Part shown: positions 53,055-61,932 of the stretch, in pieces
Layout of the letters: every line of letters begins with the position of its first letter
How positions within the stretch are numbered: position 1 is the stretch's first letter
Assembly (NCBI GenBank): GCA_004193205.1
Contig: RZUM01000007.1
Span: forward strand, 62,001 to 126,000
DNA length: 64,000 nucleotides
From: Gordonia sediminis
GTDB lineage: Bacteria; Actinomycetota; Actinomycetes; Mycobacteriales; Mycobacteriaceae
Direction of reading: 5' to 3'
Notes under the pieces: model-generated
What the model was told of the DNA's origin: nothing
Seen by the model: the letters and a program-made list of their open reading frames with translations, nothing else
Databases searched by the model: none
Program-made: the position numbers and the translations under genes

Positions 53055-54632
53055 ATGGACTACACGACTGAAACCGCATCGGGCATCCCACTGGAGATCG
53101 CCTACGGTCCCGACAATCGGCCGACGACGCCGCCGAAGCCCGGCGAGTTCCCGTTCACGCGGGGCAACTTTCCGACCGGGTACCGGGGCCGTCTATGGAC
53201 GTTCCGGCAATATTCGGGTTTCGGGACCGCCGAGGAGTCGAATCGCCGTTACCGGTACCTCCTCGAGCAGGGCGGTACCGGCCTCTCGGTAGCCCTTGAT
53301 CTCCCCACGCAGTGCGGGTACGACTCCGACGACCCGGAGGTCTCCGAAGAGGTGGGGCGAGTCGGGTGCGCGGTGGACACCCTCGCCGACGCCGAGATCC
53401 TCTTCGACGGCATCCCGCTGGACAAGATCAGCACGAGCTTCACCATCAACGGCACCGCAGCGATCCTGCTCGCCTTCTACGTGGCGGCAGCGGAACGCAA
53501 GGGTGTACCGCGGGAGAAGCTCACCGGCACCATTCAGAACGACATCCTCAAGGAGTACGCCTCCCGCGGGACGTGGATCTGGCCGCCGGAGCCGTCGCTG
53601 CGGCTGATCGCCGACACCATCGAGTTCTGCGCGGCCGAGGTTCCCCGGTTCAACGCGATCTCGGTGGCAGGGGCTCACTTCCGAGACGCGGGCGCGAATG
53701 CCGTGCAGGAGATGGCGTTCACCCTCGCCGACGGCGTGACCTATTGCGACACCGTTGTCGAACGCGGGCGGATGACGATCGATCAGTTCGCGCCGCAGAT
53801 CTCGTTCTTCTTCTACACCCACGGGGACTTCTTCGAGGAGATCGCCAAATACCGTGCGGGACGACGACGTTGGGCCACCATCGTCCGCGAACGGTGGGGT
53901 GCGACGTCGGACAAGGCGTCGATGTTCCGCTTCGGTTGCGTGGCCGGCGGTGCGTCGCTGTACGCACCTCAGGCGCAGAACAATCTGGTTCGCGTCGCCT
54001 ACGAGTCGATGGCCTCGGTGCTCGGCGGCGTGCAGTCCATGTTCACCGCCGCCTGGGATGAACCGTTCGCATTGCCGAGTGAGGAGTCCGCGACACTTGC
54101 GTTGCGCACGCAGCAGATCCTTGCATACGAGACCGGCGTGACCCGCGTCGCGGACCCGTTGGGCGGCTCCTATTTCGTCGAGGCGCTCACCGACGCCACC
54201 GAGGAACGGATCGTCGAGATCATGTCCGACCTCGAGGCGCACGGCGGCATGGTGCGGGCGATCGAAGACGGCTACCTGCAGGGGCTGATCGCCGACGAGG
54301 CCTATCGCATTCACCACGAGGTCGAAGGCGGTGACCGGCCCGTGGTGGGCGTCAACCGATTCGTCTCGCAGGAGGAACCCCCGGAGATCGCGACCTACGA
54401 ACTCGACGCCGAGGGCAGGGAGTTGCAGCTTAAACGGCTGGCCAAGGTCAAGGCGGAACGTGATGCGGGTGCGGTCGAAACGACATTGGCGGCGCTGTCC
54501 CGCGCCGCAGAGGGGAGTGACAATCTCATGCATGCACTGATCGACTGTGCGAACGCGTATTGCACGGTGGGGGAGATGGTCTCGGCGCTGAAGAACGTCT
54601 GGGGCGAGTTCTCGCAGCCGGTGGTGTTCTGA
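53055..54632 (+). CDS. B12-dependent acyl-CoA mutase, large subunit
   Basis: Catalytic subunit (525 residues) of the methylmalonyl/isobutyryl-CoA mutase family; the B12-binding domain is the separate next gene. The family blocks are FPFTRGNFPTGYRGRLWTFRQ, LDLPTQCGYDSDDP, GTIQNDILKEY and FAPQISFFFYTH. Substrate-determining residues: Tyr53 (RQYSGF) matches Tyr89 and Arg171 (ASRGTWIWPP) matches Arg207 of methylmalonyl-CoA mutase, so a carboxylate-bearing acyl-CoA is likely. The catalytic His is His208, but Tyr243 of methylmalonyl-CoA mutase is Ala207, which should widen the pocket. Two-subunit form is like isobutyryl- or 2-hydroxyisobutyryl-CoA mutases, yet these have Phe/Gln or Ile/Gln, so it fits neither type. 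Confidence 0.9.
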   Translation: MDYTTETASGIPLEIAYGPDNRPTTPPKPGEFPFTRGNFPTGYRGRLWTFRQYSGFGTAEESNRRYRYLLEQGGTGLSVALDLPTQCGYDSDDPEVSEEVGRVGCAVDTLADAEILFDGIPLDKISTSFTINGTAAILLAFYVAAAERKGVPREKLTGTIQNDILKEYASRGTWIWPPEPSLRLIADTIEFCAAEVPRFNAISVAGAHFRDAGANAVQEMAFTLADGVTYCDTVVERGRMTIDQFAPQISFFFYTHGDFFEEIAKYRAGRRRWATIVRERWGATSDKASMFRFGCVAGGASLYAPQAQNNLVRVAYESMASVLGGVQSMFTAAWDEPFALPSEESATLALRTQQILAYETGVTRVADPLGGSYFVEALTDATEERIVEIMSDLEAHGGMVRAIEDGYLQGLIADEAYRIHHEVEGGDRPVVGVNRFVSQEEPPEIATYELDAEGRELQLKRLAKVKAERDAGAVETTLAALSRAAEGSDNLMHALIDCANAYCTVGEMVSALKNVWGEFSQPVVF

Positions 54633-55036
54633 TGACCGCTCGCATACTCGTCGCCAAACCCGGCCTCGACGGGCACGACCGTGGCGCCAAGATCGTGGCC
54701 CGCACACTACGTGACGCCGGTTTCGAGGTCATCTACACCGGCATCCGGCAGCGGATCGAGGACATCGTGTCCATCGCACTGCACGAGGATGTCTCGGTGG
54801 TCGGATTGAGTATCCTGTCCGGCGCGCATGTCGCGTTGACAACCCGAACCGTTGATGCGTTGCGCGCGGCCGACGCCGGTGACATCGCGGTCGTCGTCGG
54901 CGGCACGATTCCACAGAGCGACGTGAAGAAGCTCCTCGACGCCGGTGCCGCAGCGGTTTTCCCGACCGGAACTCCGCTCGAGGATCTGGTCACCGGAGTC
55001 CGGGCATTGACGGAGGCGGCATGCGAATCGGCGTGA
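54632..55036 (+). CDS. acyl-CoA mutase, B12-binding small subunit
   Basis: A 134-residue cobalamin-binding subunit. The Asp-x-His-x-x-Gly motif that supplies the cobalt-ligating His15 is seen in GLDGHDRGAK; GLSILSG and VVVGGTIP follow as the usual S-x-L and G-G loops. It starts at a TGATG overlap with the large subunit and overlaps the LLM oxidoreductase start by 16 bp. Confidence 0.92.
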   Translation: MTARILVAKPGLDGHDRGAKIVARTLRDAGFEVIYTGIRQRIEDIVSIALHEDVSVVGLSILSGAHVALTTRTVDALRAADAGDIAVVVGGTIPQSDVKKLLDAGAAAVFPTGTPLEDLVTGVRALTEAACESA

Positions 55037-55977
55037 TGATCGGACCCGAGCGCGGGGATTCTGCGCGCAAGGTCGATCGGATGATGAAAGACATCGACTG
55101 GGCTGAGTCGGCGGGTCTCGACACGGCGTGGATTCCGCAGGTGCCGACGGACTTCGACGCGCTCATCACCGTGGCGTTGATGGGCGCACGCACCACACGC
55201 ATCGAACTCGGCACCGCTGTGGTGCCTCTTCAGGCCCAGCATCCGATTGCTCTTGCTCGCCAAGCTCTTTCCGCCCACGCCGCATCGGGCGGGCGGCTCG
55301 CGCTCGGTGTCGGTCCCTCACATCATTGGATCGTCGAGGACATGCTGGGCATCCCGTACGAGAAGCCGGCCGCGTTCACCCGTGACTACCTCGACGTGCT
55401 GGACCAGGCCTTGCACGGGCCCGGACAGGTCGATGTCGAGAATGGTTCGTTCAGGGTGCACAACCCGCTGGAACTCGGTCCGGTGGCGCCGATGCCGGTG
55501 TTCCTGGCCGCGCTCGGTCCGGTGATGTTGCGTCTCGCCGGGGAACGTGCCGACGGCACGATCCTGTGGATGGCCGACGAGCGGGCGATCGGTGATCACA
55601 TCGCGCCTCGCATCACCAAGGCGGCCGAGCACGCCGGACGGCCGTCGCCGCGCGTCGTTGCGGGGATTCCCGTCTGTCTGTGCCGTCCTTCGGAGGTCGA
55701 CGAGGCCCGGGCGCGGGCGAATCGTATTCTTGCCGAGGCGGAATTCTCACCGAACTATCAGCGGCTGATGGATCAGGGCGATGCCCGCGACGTCGGGGAT
55801 CTGTGCGCGGCCGGCGACGAGGACGCGATCCTCGAGCGGTTCCGGAGCTTCGAAAAGGCCGGGGTGACCGATATTTCGATGCGACTGCTGCCGATCGGCG
55901 ACACCCGCGACGAGCTGATCGCGTCGAAGTACCGCACTCGGGAGGTCATTGCGGAACTGGCGAAAGAGCTCAGATGA
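55021..55977 (+). CDS. LLM class (F420-type) flavin-dependent oxidoreductase
   Basis: A 318-residue luciferase-like TIM-barrel oxidoreductase (ESAGLDTAWIPQV, RIELGTAVVPLQAQHPI, GRLALGVGPSHHWIVEDMLGI). The pattern is like the mycobacterial F420-dependent group rather than bacterial luciferase. It probably oxidises or reduces an intermediate of the island's pathway, but the substrate is not readable. The start overlaps the small mutase subunit, and its stop overlaps the CoA-transferase (ATGA), so all four genes are coupled. Confidence 0.85.
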   Translation: MRIGVMIGPERGDSARKVDRMMKDIDWAESAGLDTAWIPQVPTDFDALITVALMGARTTRIELGTAVVPLQAQHPIALARQALSAHAASGGRLALGVGPSHHWIVEDMLGIPYEKPAAFTRDYLDVLDQALHGPGQVDVENGSFRVHNPLELGPVAPMPVFLAALGPVMLRLAGERADGTILWMADERAIGDHIAPRITKAAEHAGRPSPRVVAGIPVCLCRPSEVDEARARANRILAEAEFSPNYQRLMDQGDARDVGDLCAAGDEDAILERFRSFEKAGVTDISMRLLPIGDTRDELIASKYRTREVIAELAKELR

Positions 55978-57014
55978 ACGCGGCGCCGCTCGCGGGTATC
56001 CGGATCCTCGAGGTGGGCACCATGCTCGCCGGGCCCTACGCGACGATGATGCTGGCCGACCTCGGGGCCGAGGTGATCAAGATCGAGCCGGCGAGTGGCG
56101 AAATCTCCCGGCAGGTGAGCGATGCGTACTTTCAGAGCCTCAACCGTGGGAAGAGTAGTCGGTGTCTGGATCTGACGGTAGACGAGGGTCAGCAGCAACT
56201 CGCAGAACTCGTCGCCGATGCCGACGCATTGCTGGTCAACCTGAAACCGTCGGCCATTCAGCGACTCGGTCTCACGTATCAGTCGCTGCGGCGATTCAAC
56301 GAGACGATCGTCTGCGTGGCCATCACCGGCTATGGGTTGCACGGCGGCGACGATCCCGCCTTCGACTACGTGATCCAGGCGGCCACCGGCGTGGCCGCCC
56401 TCACCGGCGATCCCGATGGCCCCCCGACACTCCCGGGGTATTCCTCGGCGGACAACTCGACGGGACTGACTGCGGCGCTGGGACTCCTGGCGCAGATCGT
56501 GTCCGGTCGCGGTGGACAGATCGATGTCTCTCTACGCGATGTCATGCTGTCGCAGCTGAACTACCACGCCTCGGCCTACCTCAACAACGGCATCGAGCCT
56601 GTTCGGCGTTCGGGTGGAGCGCATGCGTATTACGTGCCGGCGCAGATGTTTCCGACAGCTGACGGCCACCTGGCACTCTTCGTGACACACGACGGCTTCT
56701 GGCGTTCCTTCGCCACCGAGGCCGGGATCGCAGGGTTCGCGACGATGGCCGAGCGTGCCGACCGTCCCGACGATGTGCTGCGGGCGGTGATCGATGCCCT
56801 GGCCGGCGATTCCGCACAGAACTGGGAGAAGCGCCTGAAGCCTCTCGGCGTGCCTGTGGCCGCGGTGCGGACCTTGCCGCAGGCGTTGGCGGAGACACCG
56901 GAGGTGATCGTCGAGGCCGGCGGATTCCGCACGGTGCGTTGTCCGATCACGGTGTCGGATTACGAACCCGACTACCACCCCGCGCCGGCGCTGGGTGGTA
57001 GTCGGGTTCACTGA
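55974..57014 (+). CDS. class III CoA-transferase family protein
   Basis: Formyl-CoA/CaiB-type CoA-transferase (346 residues), slightly short for the family. The N-terminal AGIRILEVGTMLAGPYATMMLADLGAEVIKIE is characteristic, and the catalytic Asp is probably in IDVSLRDVMLSQL. It could move CoA between a dicarboxylic acid and another carboxylate, which would fit the mutase having a carboxylate clamp. Its stop is immediately next to the opposite-strand EthD-like stop, with no intergenic DNA. Confidence 0.88.
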   Translation: MNAAPLAGIRILEVGTMLAGPYATMMLADLGAEVIKIEPASGEISRQVSDAYFQSLNRGKSSRCLDLTVDEGQQQLAELVADADALLVNLKPSAIQRLGLTYQSLRRFNETIVCVAITGYGLHGGDDPAFDYVIQAATGVAALTGDPDGPPTLPGYSSADNSTGLTAALGLLAQIVSGRGGQIDVSLRDVMLSQLNYHASAYLNNGIEPVRRSGGAHAYYVPAQMFPTADGHLALFVTHDGFWRSFATEAGIAGFATMAERADRPDDVLRAVIDALAGDSAQNWEKRLKPLGVPVAAVRTLPQALAETPEVIVEAGGFRTVRCPITVSDYEPDYHPAPALGGSRVH

Positions 57015-57329
57015 TCAGTGTTTAGTTGTCGTTTCGAGGAACCGCATCACCGGCGGTGGGTCCATCTGCATCGAGTCCGACATCGCGAACGTGCCGTTGC
57101 GCGCTGCTGAGAACAGTCCCCGCGCAACGGCGTGGAGGTCGTCGCCCTCGATCTCGAAGAGCGAGATGAACGGCCCGTTCCCGTCCAGGGCGCGAAGTCG
57201 CCGCGCGGACACGAAGCCTTCCAGTGCCAGCACCTCGGGAATGTGTACCTCCTCGTACCATTTGGAGAACTCGTCCGCGCGGTCGGGCGAGCTGGGATGA
57301 CTTTCGATGAGCAGGGCGCCTCTGGCCAT
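57015..57329 (-). CDS. EthD/Dabb-like small protein
   Basis: A 104-residue ferredoxin-like-fold protein resembling EthD and related stress-type dimeric alpha-beta barrel proteins (KWYEEVHIPEVLALEGFVSARRL). The conserved His in a W-Y-x-x-x-H pattern (WYEEVHIPE) is typical. Such proteins often act in aromatic or polycyclic catabolism as small enzymes or stabilisers. GGTAGGAC lies upstream of the ATG. It is 44 bp after the KshB-like gene on the same strand and so probably its operon partner. Confidence 0.75.
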   Translation of the reverse strand: MARGALLIESHPSSPDRADEFSKWYEEVHIPEVLALEGFVSARRLRALDGNGPFISLFEIEGDDLHAVARGLFSAARNGTFAMSDSMQMDPPPVMRFLETTTKH

Positions 57330-57373
57330 GTGTCCTACCTTTGTTCGATGGGTCTCGGATTTCAGAATCCGGG

Positions 57374-58417
57374 TCAGGCTTCGTAGTCGACCACGGTTGT
57401 CTCGGTGTCTGGGACTGCCTGGCAGGTGAGGACGTATCCGTCGTCGACCTCGTCGTCCTCCAGGGCGTCGTTGACGCGCATCGTCGCGGTGCCCTCGTCG
57501 AGATGCGCGATGCACGTCGCGCAGTTGCCCGCCTCGCACGAGAAGGGCGGGGTGAGGCCACCGCGCCGGGCCGATTCGAGGAGCGTTTCGCCGGCTTGCC
57601 GTGGCACGGTGACGGTCTCACGGCCCAGCTTGATGGTGATCGTCCCGGGGGCCTCTGTCGCCGTCGGCGTGGATACGGCAATGTCCGAAGCAGTCTCGTC
57701 GTCCGTGTCCTCTGACCCGGGGACCGGGGCAGCCGTGCCGAACCGCTCGACGAAGACGGCTCCGGGTCCGTTCAGCGCCGACTCCACGAGGTCCATGAAT
57801 GGTTCGGGTCCGCAGATATAGCTGTCGGCGTCCGTATCGGCGCCGACGAATTCTCTGATCGCCGCGGCGGTCAGGTAGCCGTTCTCATCGTCGAGGCTGC
57901 GGACGACCTGAAACCGTTCGGGATATCGTGATTCGAGATCGGCCATCGCGATCTCGAAGATGATCGACTCACGGTCGCGGTCGGCGCACAGGATGCGCAC
58001 CTGCCGGTCGGTGGTGGCCAGAGCGCTCTTGGCCAGCGACAGCACCGGCGTGATGCCGCTGCCACCGCTGAAACCGAGCATAGGGGCGTCGGTCGGCTGC
58101 AGGCAGAACGTTCCTGCCGCACGGGTCATTTCGAGCACATCGCCCTCGGCGATATTGTCGAGAATCCAGTTGGATACCCGACCGCCTTCCACGCGCTTGA
58201 TCGTGGTGGTGAGTTCGCTGTCGATTTCCGGTGCGCTCGACATCGAGTACGAGCGGTAGAGCACCTCGCCGTCGACGGTGACGCGGAACGTGCAGAACTG
58301 GCCGGCCCGATACGCCAATGGGCCGGACTCCGGTTCGAGCGTGAACGTTCGTGCGTCGTCGGTCTCTTTGACGACTCGGGTCACGGTCGCTCGGTGGAAC
58401 AGCGGGGGTCTGGCCAC
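57374..58417 (-). CDS. KshB-type FAD/NAD(P)/2Fe-2S reductase
   Basis: Class IA ferredoxin reductase (347 residues): FAD domain with RSYSMSSAP (55-63), NAD(P) site GFSGGSGITPVLSLAKSAL (115-133) and IICGPEPFM-like segment near 200, and a C-terminal plant-type 2Fe-2S domain with Cys294, Cys299, Cys302 and Cys332. It resembles KshB of the 3-ketosteroid 9-alpha-hydroxylase in length and motif order. It is not next to kshA, and its own promoter shares the island's palindrome, so it may serve another oxygenase. The GTG at 58417 follows AAGGA. Confidence 0.85.
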   Translation of the reverse strand: MARPPLFHRATVTRVVKETDDARTFTLEPESGPLAYRAGQFCTFRVTVDGEVLYRSYSMSSAPEIDSELTTTIKRVEGGRVSNWILDNIAEGDVLEMTRAAGTFCLQPTDAPMLGFSGGSGITPVLSLAKSALATTDRQVRILCADRDRESIIFEIAMADLESRYPERFQVVRSLDDENGYLTAAAIREFVGADTDADSYICGPEPFMDLVESALNGPGAVFVERFGTAAPVPGSEDTDDETASDIAVSTPTATEAPGTITIKLGRETVTVPRQAGETLLESARRGGLTPPFSCEAGNCATCIAHLDEGTATMRVNDALEDDEVDDGYVLTCQAVPDTETTVVDYEA

Positions 58418-58471
58418 GGTTCGTTCCTTTCGCACGGTGCCGCCAGTCTGCGGCATTGCAATTCTATCTAA

Positions 58472-58490
58472 GAGAGAATTATATTCTCTC
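58472..58490. promoter_or_regulatory. GAGAGAAT-N3-ATTCTCTC palindrome, candidate operator
   Basis: Perfect inverted repeat with 8-bp arms (58472-58479 and 58483-58490) and a 3-bp centre. Its inner part equals GAGAAT-N3-ATTCTC, the element at 52913-52927. It lies between the KshB-like operon and the acyl-CoA ligase operon, so it can control both divergent promoters. Confidence 0.7.
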
Positions 58491-58563
58491 ATTGGAGGGT
58501 CGAACTTCTCAAGGGTCACGTCACACGTCATGACCCGGCGACCGGACAAGAACGAGGTGACAG

Positions 58564-59973
58564 GTGACCGAGCCGGCGTGGCTGGTTTTCGAGGACCGGG
58601 AGTACACACGGTCCGAGATCGGCGCGCTCGCCGACAGGTTGGCCGCGGTGCTGGCGTCCCGCGGGGTGGTCGCAGGGATGCGGGTAGCGCTGATGTCGTC
58701 CAACCGGCCGGAATTCGTGGTGGCAGTACTGGCGATCTGGCGGCTCGGGGCCGCGGTGGTGCTGATCAGTCCGGCGTGGAAGTCCGCCGATGTGCGTCAC
58801 GCGCTGGTCGTTGCCGAGGTGGAGGCCGCCGTAGGTGACAACCCGGTGCTCGCCGAGTGGATGCCGATGGTCGACCTCGACGAGGCAATCATCCCGGCTT
58901 CATCACCCTCACTTGCCCCCTCGCCCGACCCGGATGCCGATGCGGTCCTGGTGTTCAGCTCGGGGACGACAGGAATGCCCAAAGCGGTGCGGCACACCCA
59001 CCGGTCGCTCGCAGCAGCGATCGAACACTGGCGCTGCGCACTGGAACTCGGTCCGACGGACCGTATTCAGGTGGTCACGCCACCGTCGCACATCCTCGGT
59101 CTGCTGAACATCCTCACCGCGATGGACGCAGGCGCATGGGTGCGCCTCGAGCGGCGATTCGACCTCGAGCGCATGCTTCGTCGCATCCAAGACGATCGGA
59201 TCACCGTGGAGATGGCGGTGGCGCCCATCGCATTGGCCATCGCGTCCCACCCCGATCTCGAATCGTTCGACCTGTCGTCGTTGCGCTACATCATGTGGGG
59301 CGCAACGCCGGTCACTCGCCACGTCGCGGAGACGGTGACACGAAGGACCGGTGTTCGGTGGGTGCCCGCCTACGGCGCCAGCGAGGTTCCGGTAATCGCG
59401 TGCAACCCGATCGACGGCGCCCGAATCGACAGCGTCGGCAAGGCGGTCCCGGGTGTCGAGGTCAGAGTCGTTGAACTCGAAACCGGCCAGGTGGTGCGGC
59501 CCGGAACGCCGGGAGAGATCCAGGTTCGGTCGCCGTCGTTGATGGCCGGATATCTGCCGCCCCAGGCAAATCACGATGCGCAACAGGACGGCTGGTATCG
59601 CACCGGTGACGTCGGGATCCTGGACGAGGATGGCTGGATCGTCCTCACCGACCGGGCGAAGGAGATGATCAAGGTCCGCGGGTTCCAGGTCGCCCCGGCC
59701 GAGGTCGAGTCGGTGCTCCACCGCCACCGCGCCGTGGCCGACTGCGCGGTGTTCGGCGTCTACGACAGTGTGGACGGCGAGCGGATCGTCGCGGCGGTGG
59801 CCACGACCGAAACGGTAACCCAGCAAGAGCTCATCGCACTCGTCGAACGCGAACTGGCCACCTACAAGCGTCCCCGAGAAGTCATCGTCGTCGACGAAAT
59901 ACCCCGCCTGCCATCGGGAAAGGTTCTACGCAGACTCTTGAAGGAGAGCTATGGATGCACGGCTGACAAATGA
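58564..59973 (+). CDS. acyl-CoA synthetase (AMP-binding)
   Basis: ANL-superfamily ligase (469 residues) that activates a carboxylic acid to its CoA-thioester through an acyl-adenylate. Blocks present: FSSGTTGMPK at 131-140, YGASEVP, GWYRTGDVG, and PSGKVLRRLLKE near the end with the catalytic Lys. It is shorter at the N-terminus than most FadD proteins (about 500-560). The GTG at 58564 follows ACGAGG; its stop overlaps the next gene by 23 bp. It likely starts the pathway. Confidence 0.87.
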   Translation: MTEPAWLVFEDREYTRSEIGALADRLAAVLASRGVVAGMRVALMSSNRPEFVVAVLAIWRLGAAVVLISPAWKSADVRHALVVAEVEAAVGDNPVLAEWMPMVDLDEAIIPASSPSLAPSPDPDADAVLVFSSGTTGMPKAVRHTHRSLAAAIEHWRCALELGPTDRIQVVTPPSHILGLLNILTAMDAGAWVRLERRFDLERMLRRIQDDRITVEMAVAPIALAIASHPDLESFDLSSLRYIMWGATPVTRHVAETVTRRTGVRWVPAYGASEVPVIACNPIDGARIDSVGKAVPGVEVRVVELETGQVVRPGTPGEIQVRSPSLMAGYLPPQANHDAQQDGWYRTGDVGILDEDGWIVLTDRAKEMIKVRGFQVAPAEVESVLHRHRAVADCAVFGVYDSVDGERIVAAVATTETVTQQELIALVERELATYKRPREVIVVDEIPRLPSGKVLRRLLKESYGCTADK

Positions 59974-60859
59974 ACAATCGCAATTGCGTGACGCGGCAGC
60001 CAAACTGGCCGACGACCTCGGTCCCGGGTCGGTGGCCGACCTCGACGACGCGGGTCGCCGCGACCGGCTGTGGGCCGCGATCGAGCGGGCCGGATGGCGC
60101 ACCCTGCGCTCCGACGGGGCGTCCGGCGTCGAGGTGGCGATCGTCGCAGAGGAGTTCGGGCGAGGCCTGGTCGACGCCGCCTACCTCGGTCCGGTCCTGG
60201 CCGACGACCTCCTGCGTCATACCGCGGACGCCACCGAGACCGCGACGATCTTCGTCGACGGGATCGCGTTCGACGCCGACGGACACGAGCGCGTGGTCGG
60301 TCTCGACGGCGGGCGAATCATCTCGGGGCGGGCCGGCCAAGCGGTCACGTCGGCAGATCTGACCCGGGTCGCCAAGTCTGTCGCATCGATGGACGAGTCG
60401 CCGCTGCAGATCATCGGGGACGACGACGCCCGGCGCTGGCATGTGCTGGCGCTGGTTGCGACAGCGGCTGATCTTCTCGGTGCCGCGCGCGGCGCGCATG
60501 CGCTGGCTTGTGACTACGCGAAGATCCGTGAGCAGTACGGCAAGACGATCGGCTCGTACCAGGCCGTCGGGCACATGCTGGCCGACAGCCTCGCCCTGCT
60601 GGAGGGGGCGACCAGTATCGTCCGCCACGCGGCCTGGGCGGTGGACGAACTCGAACCCGGCGAAGCCGAGAACGCTGCGAAAATGGCGAAACTCTACACC
60701 GCGCGTTCGGCACGAACGGTCTGCGAGAACGCGATTCAAGTGCATGGCGGCATCGGGAACACGTGGGAGTGTCTCGCGCATGTCCATCTGAGGCGCGTGC
60801 TGGTGTCGAGCGAGAACTTTCCGGTGACCCTGAAGGAGATCAACAGTGGACTATCGTGA
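59951..60859 (+). CDS. acyl-CoA dehydrogenase, short subunit
   Basis: A 302-residue acyl-CoA dehydrogenase-like protein. It keeps the FAD and partner interface (YAKIREQYGKTIGSYQAVGHMLAD and IQVHGGIGNTWE) but is short for the family, as in the auxiliary subunits of heteromeric steroid dehydrogenases. It overlaps both neighbours (23 bp with the ligase, 14 bp with the next gene) and probably forms a complex with the next gene product. Confidence 0.85.
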   Translation: MDARLTNEQSQLRDAAAKLADDLGPGSVADLDDAGRRDRLWAAIERAGWRTLRSDGASGVEVAIVAEEFGRGLVDAAYLGPVLADDLLRHTADATETATIFVDGIAFDADGHERVVGLDGGRIISGRAGQAVTSADLTRVAKSVASMDESPLQIIGDDDARRWHVLALVATAADLLGAARGAHALACDYAKIREQYGKTIGSYQAVGHMLADSLALLEGATSIVRHAAWAVDELEPGEAENAAKMAKLYTARSARTVCENAIQVHGGIGNTWECLAHVHLRRVLVSSENFPVTLKEINSGLS

Positions 60860-61931
60860 CTCGCTCGAGGAGGCCGCCTTCCGCGACGGCCTCCGGACGT
60901 GGTTGACGGACAACGCCGGCGACTTCCCGACGTCGGGAGACGAGTACTGGGCGCGGCAGGGTGAATGGCACCAGGCGCTCTATCAGGCCGGTTTCTTCGG
61001 CCTCTCGTGGCCGAGGGAGTTCGGCGGCCAGGATCTCCCGCCGGTCTATGACGTGATCCTCGACGAGGAACTTGCCCGCGCCGGCGCGCCGCCGCGTCCC
61101 AGCCTCGGTTATCTGCTGCACGGCCTCGGGCGCCATGCGAGCAAGGAACTGCAGCAACGTTTTCTACCCGGGATGATCAACGGTTCCGAGCGATGGTGCC
61201 AGGGCTTCTCGGAACCCGGTGCCGGCTCGGACCTGGCGTCATTGCGAACCAGGGCGACCCGCGACGGTGACGACTACGTCATCAACGGCCACAAGATCTG
61301 GACGAGCTACTCCGACGTCGCGGACTGGTGCCTTCTCCTGGCCCGGACCGATCCGGATGCACCGCGTCACAGAGGGATCTCTGCGTTCATCATCTCGATG
61401 CATCAAGATGGCATCGAACAGCGTCCACTGAAGATGATCAGCGGCATCACCACCGAATTCGGCCAGGTTCTGTTCGATGGTGCACGCGTCCCGGCCGCCC
61501 AGATGATCGGCGCGCCGGGCGAGGGCTGGGCGCTGGCGATGACGGTCGTCGGGCACGAAAGGGAGCCGTCCACGCTGGGATATGTCGCTCGCTACGGCAA
61601 GCTGGTCCGGCAGCTGGCGAAGCGGACCGACGAATACTCCGACGAGATCGCCTGGGCTGCAGTGCAGACCGAGATGCTGCGACTTCATGTCCGGCGCCGT
61701 CTGTCCGAACAGCTCGATGGTGTCTCGCACACGTCGGAGGGCTCGCTGGACAAGCTGCTGATGACCTGGGTCGACCAGTCGGTCGGTCACGCCGCCCTAT
61801 CCGTGGGTGGGACGACGGACCCGGAACTGTTGGGTTCGTATCTGTACAGCCGGGCGCAGAGCGTGATGGGCGGTACATCGCAGATCCAGAAGAACATCAT
61901 CGCGTCGAGACTGCTCGGATTGGGAGTGTGA
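60846..61931 (+). CDS. acyl-CoA dehydrogenase, long subunit
   Basis: A 361-residue acyl-CoA dehydrogenase with FSEPGAGSDLASLRTRAT, NGHKIWTSYSDVADWC and the late GGTSQIQKNIIASRLLGLG. Together with the shorter preceding subunit it fits the alpha2-beta2 pattern described for M. tuberculosis ChsE-type enzymes. The GHERE segment may hold the catalytic Glu. It would desaturate the CoA-thioester made by the upstream ligase. Confidence 0.86.
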   Translation: MDYRDSLEEAAFRDGLRTWLTDNAGDFPTSGDEYWARQGEWHQALYQAGFFGLSWPREFGGQDLPPVYDVILDEELARAGAPPRPSLGYLLHGLGRHASKELQQRFLPGMINGSERWCQGFSEPGAGSDLASLRTRATRDGDDYVINGHKIWTSYSDVADWCLLLARTDPDAPRHRGISAFIISMHQDGIEQRPLKMISGITTEFGQVLFDGARVPAAQMIGAPGEGWALAMTVVGHEREPSTLGYVARYGKLVRQLAKRTDEYSDEIAWAAVQTEMLRLHVRRRLSEQLDGVSHTSEGSLDKLLMTWVDQSVGHAALSVGGTTDPELLGSYLYSRAQSVMGGTSQIQKNIIASRLLGLGV

Positions 61932-61932
61932 C

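Noticed and set aside
57374-58417. Naming the reductase kshB outright
   Set aside because: Architecture fits, but it lies far from kshA and lacks a KstR site, so I left the gene symbol empty.
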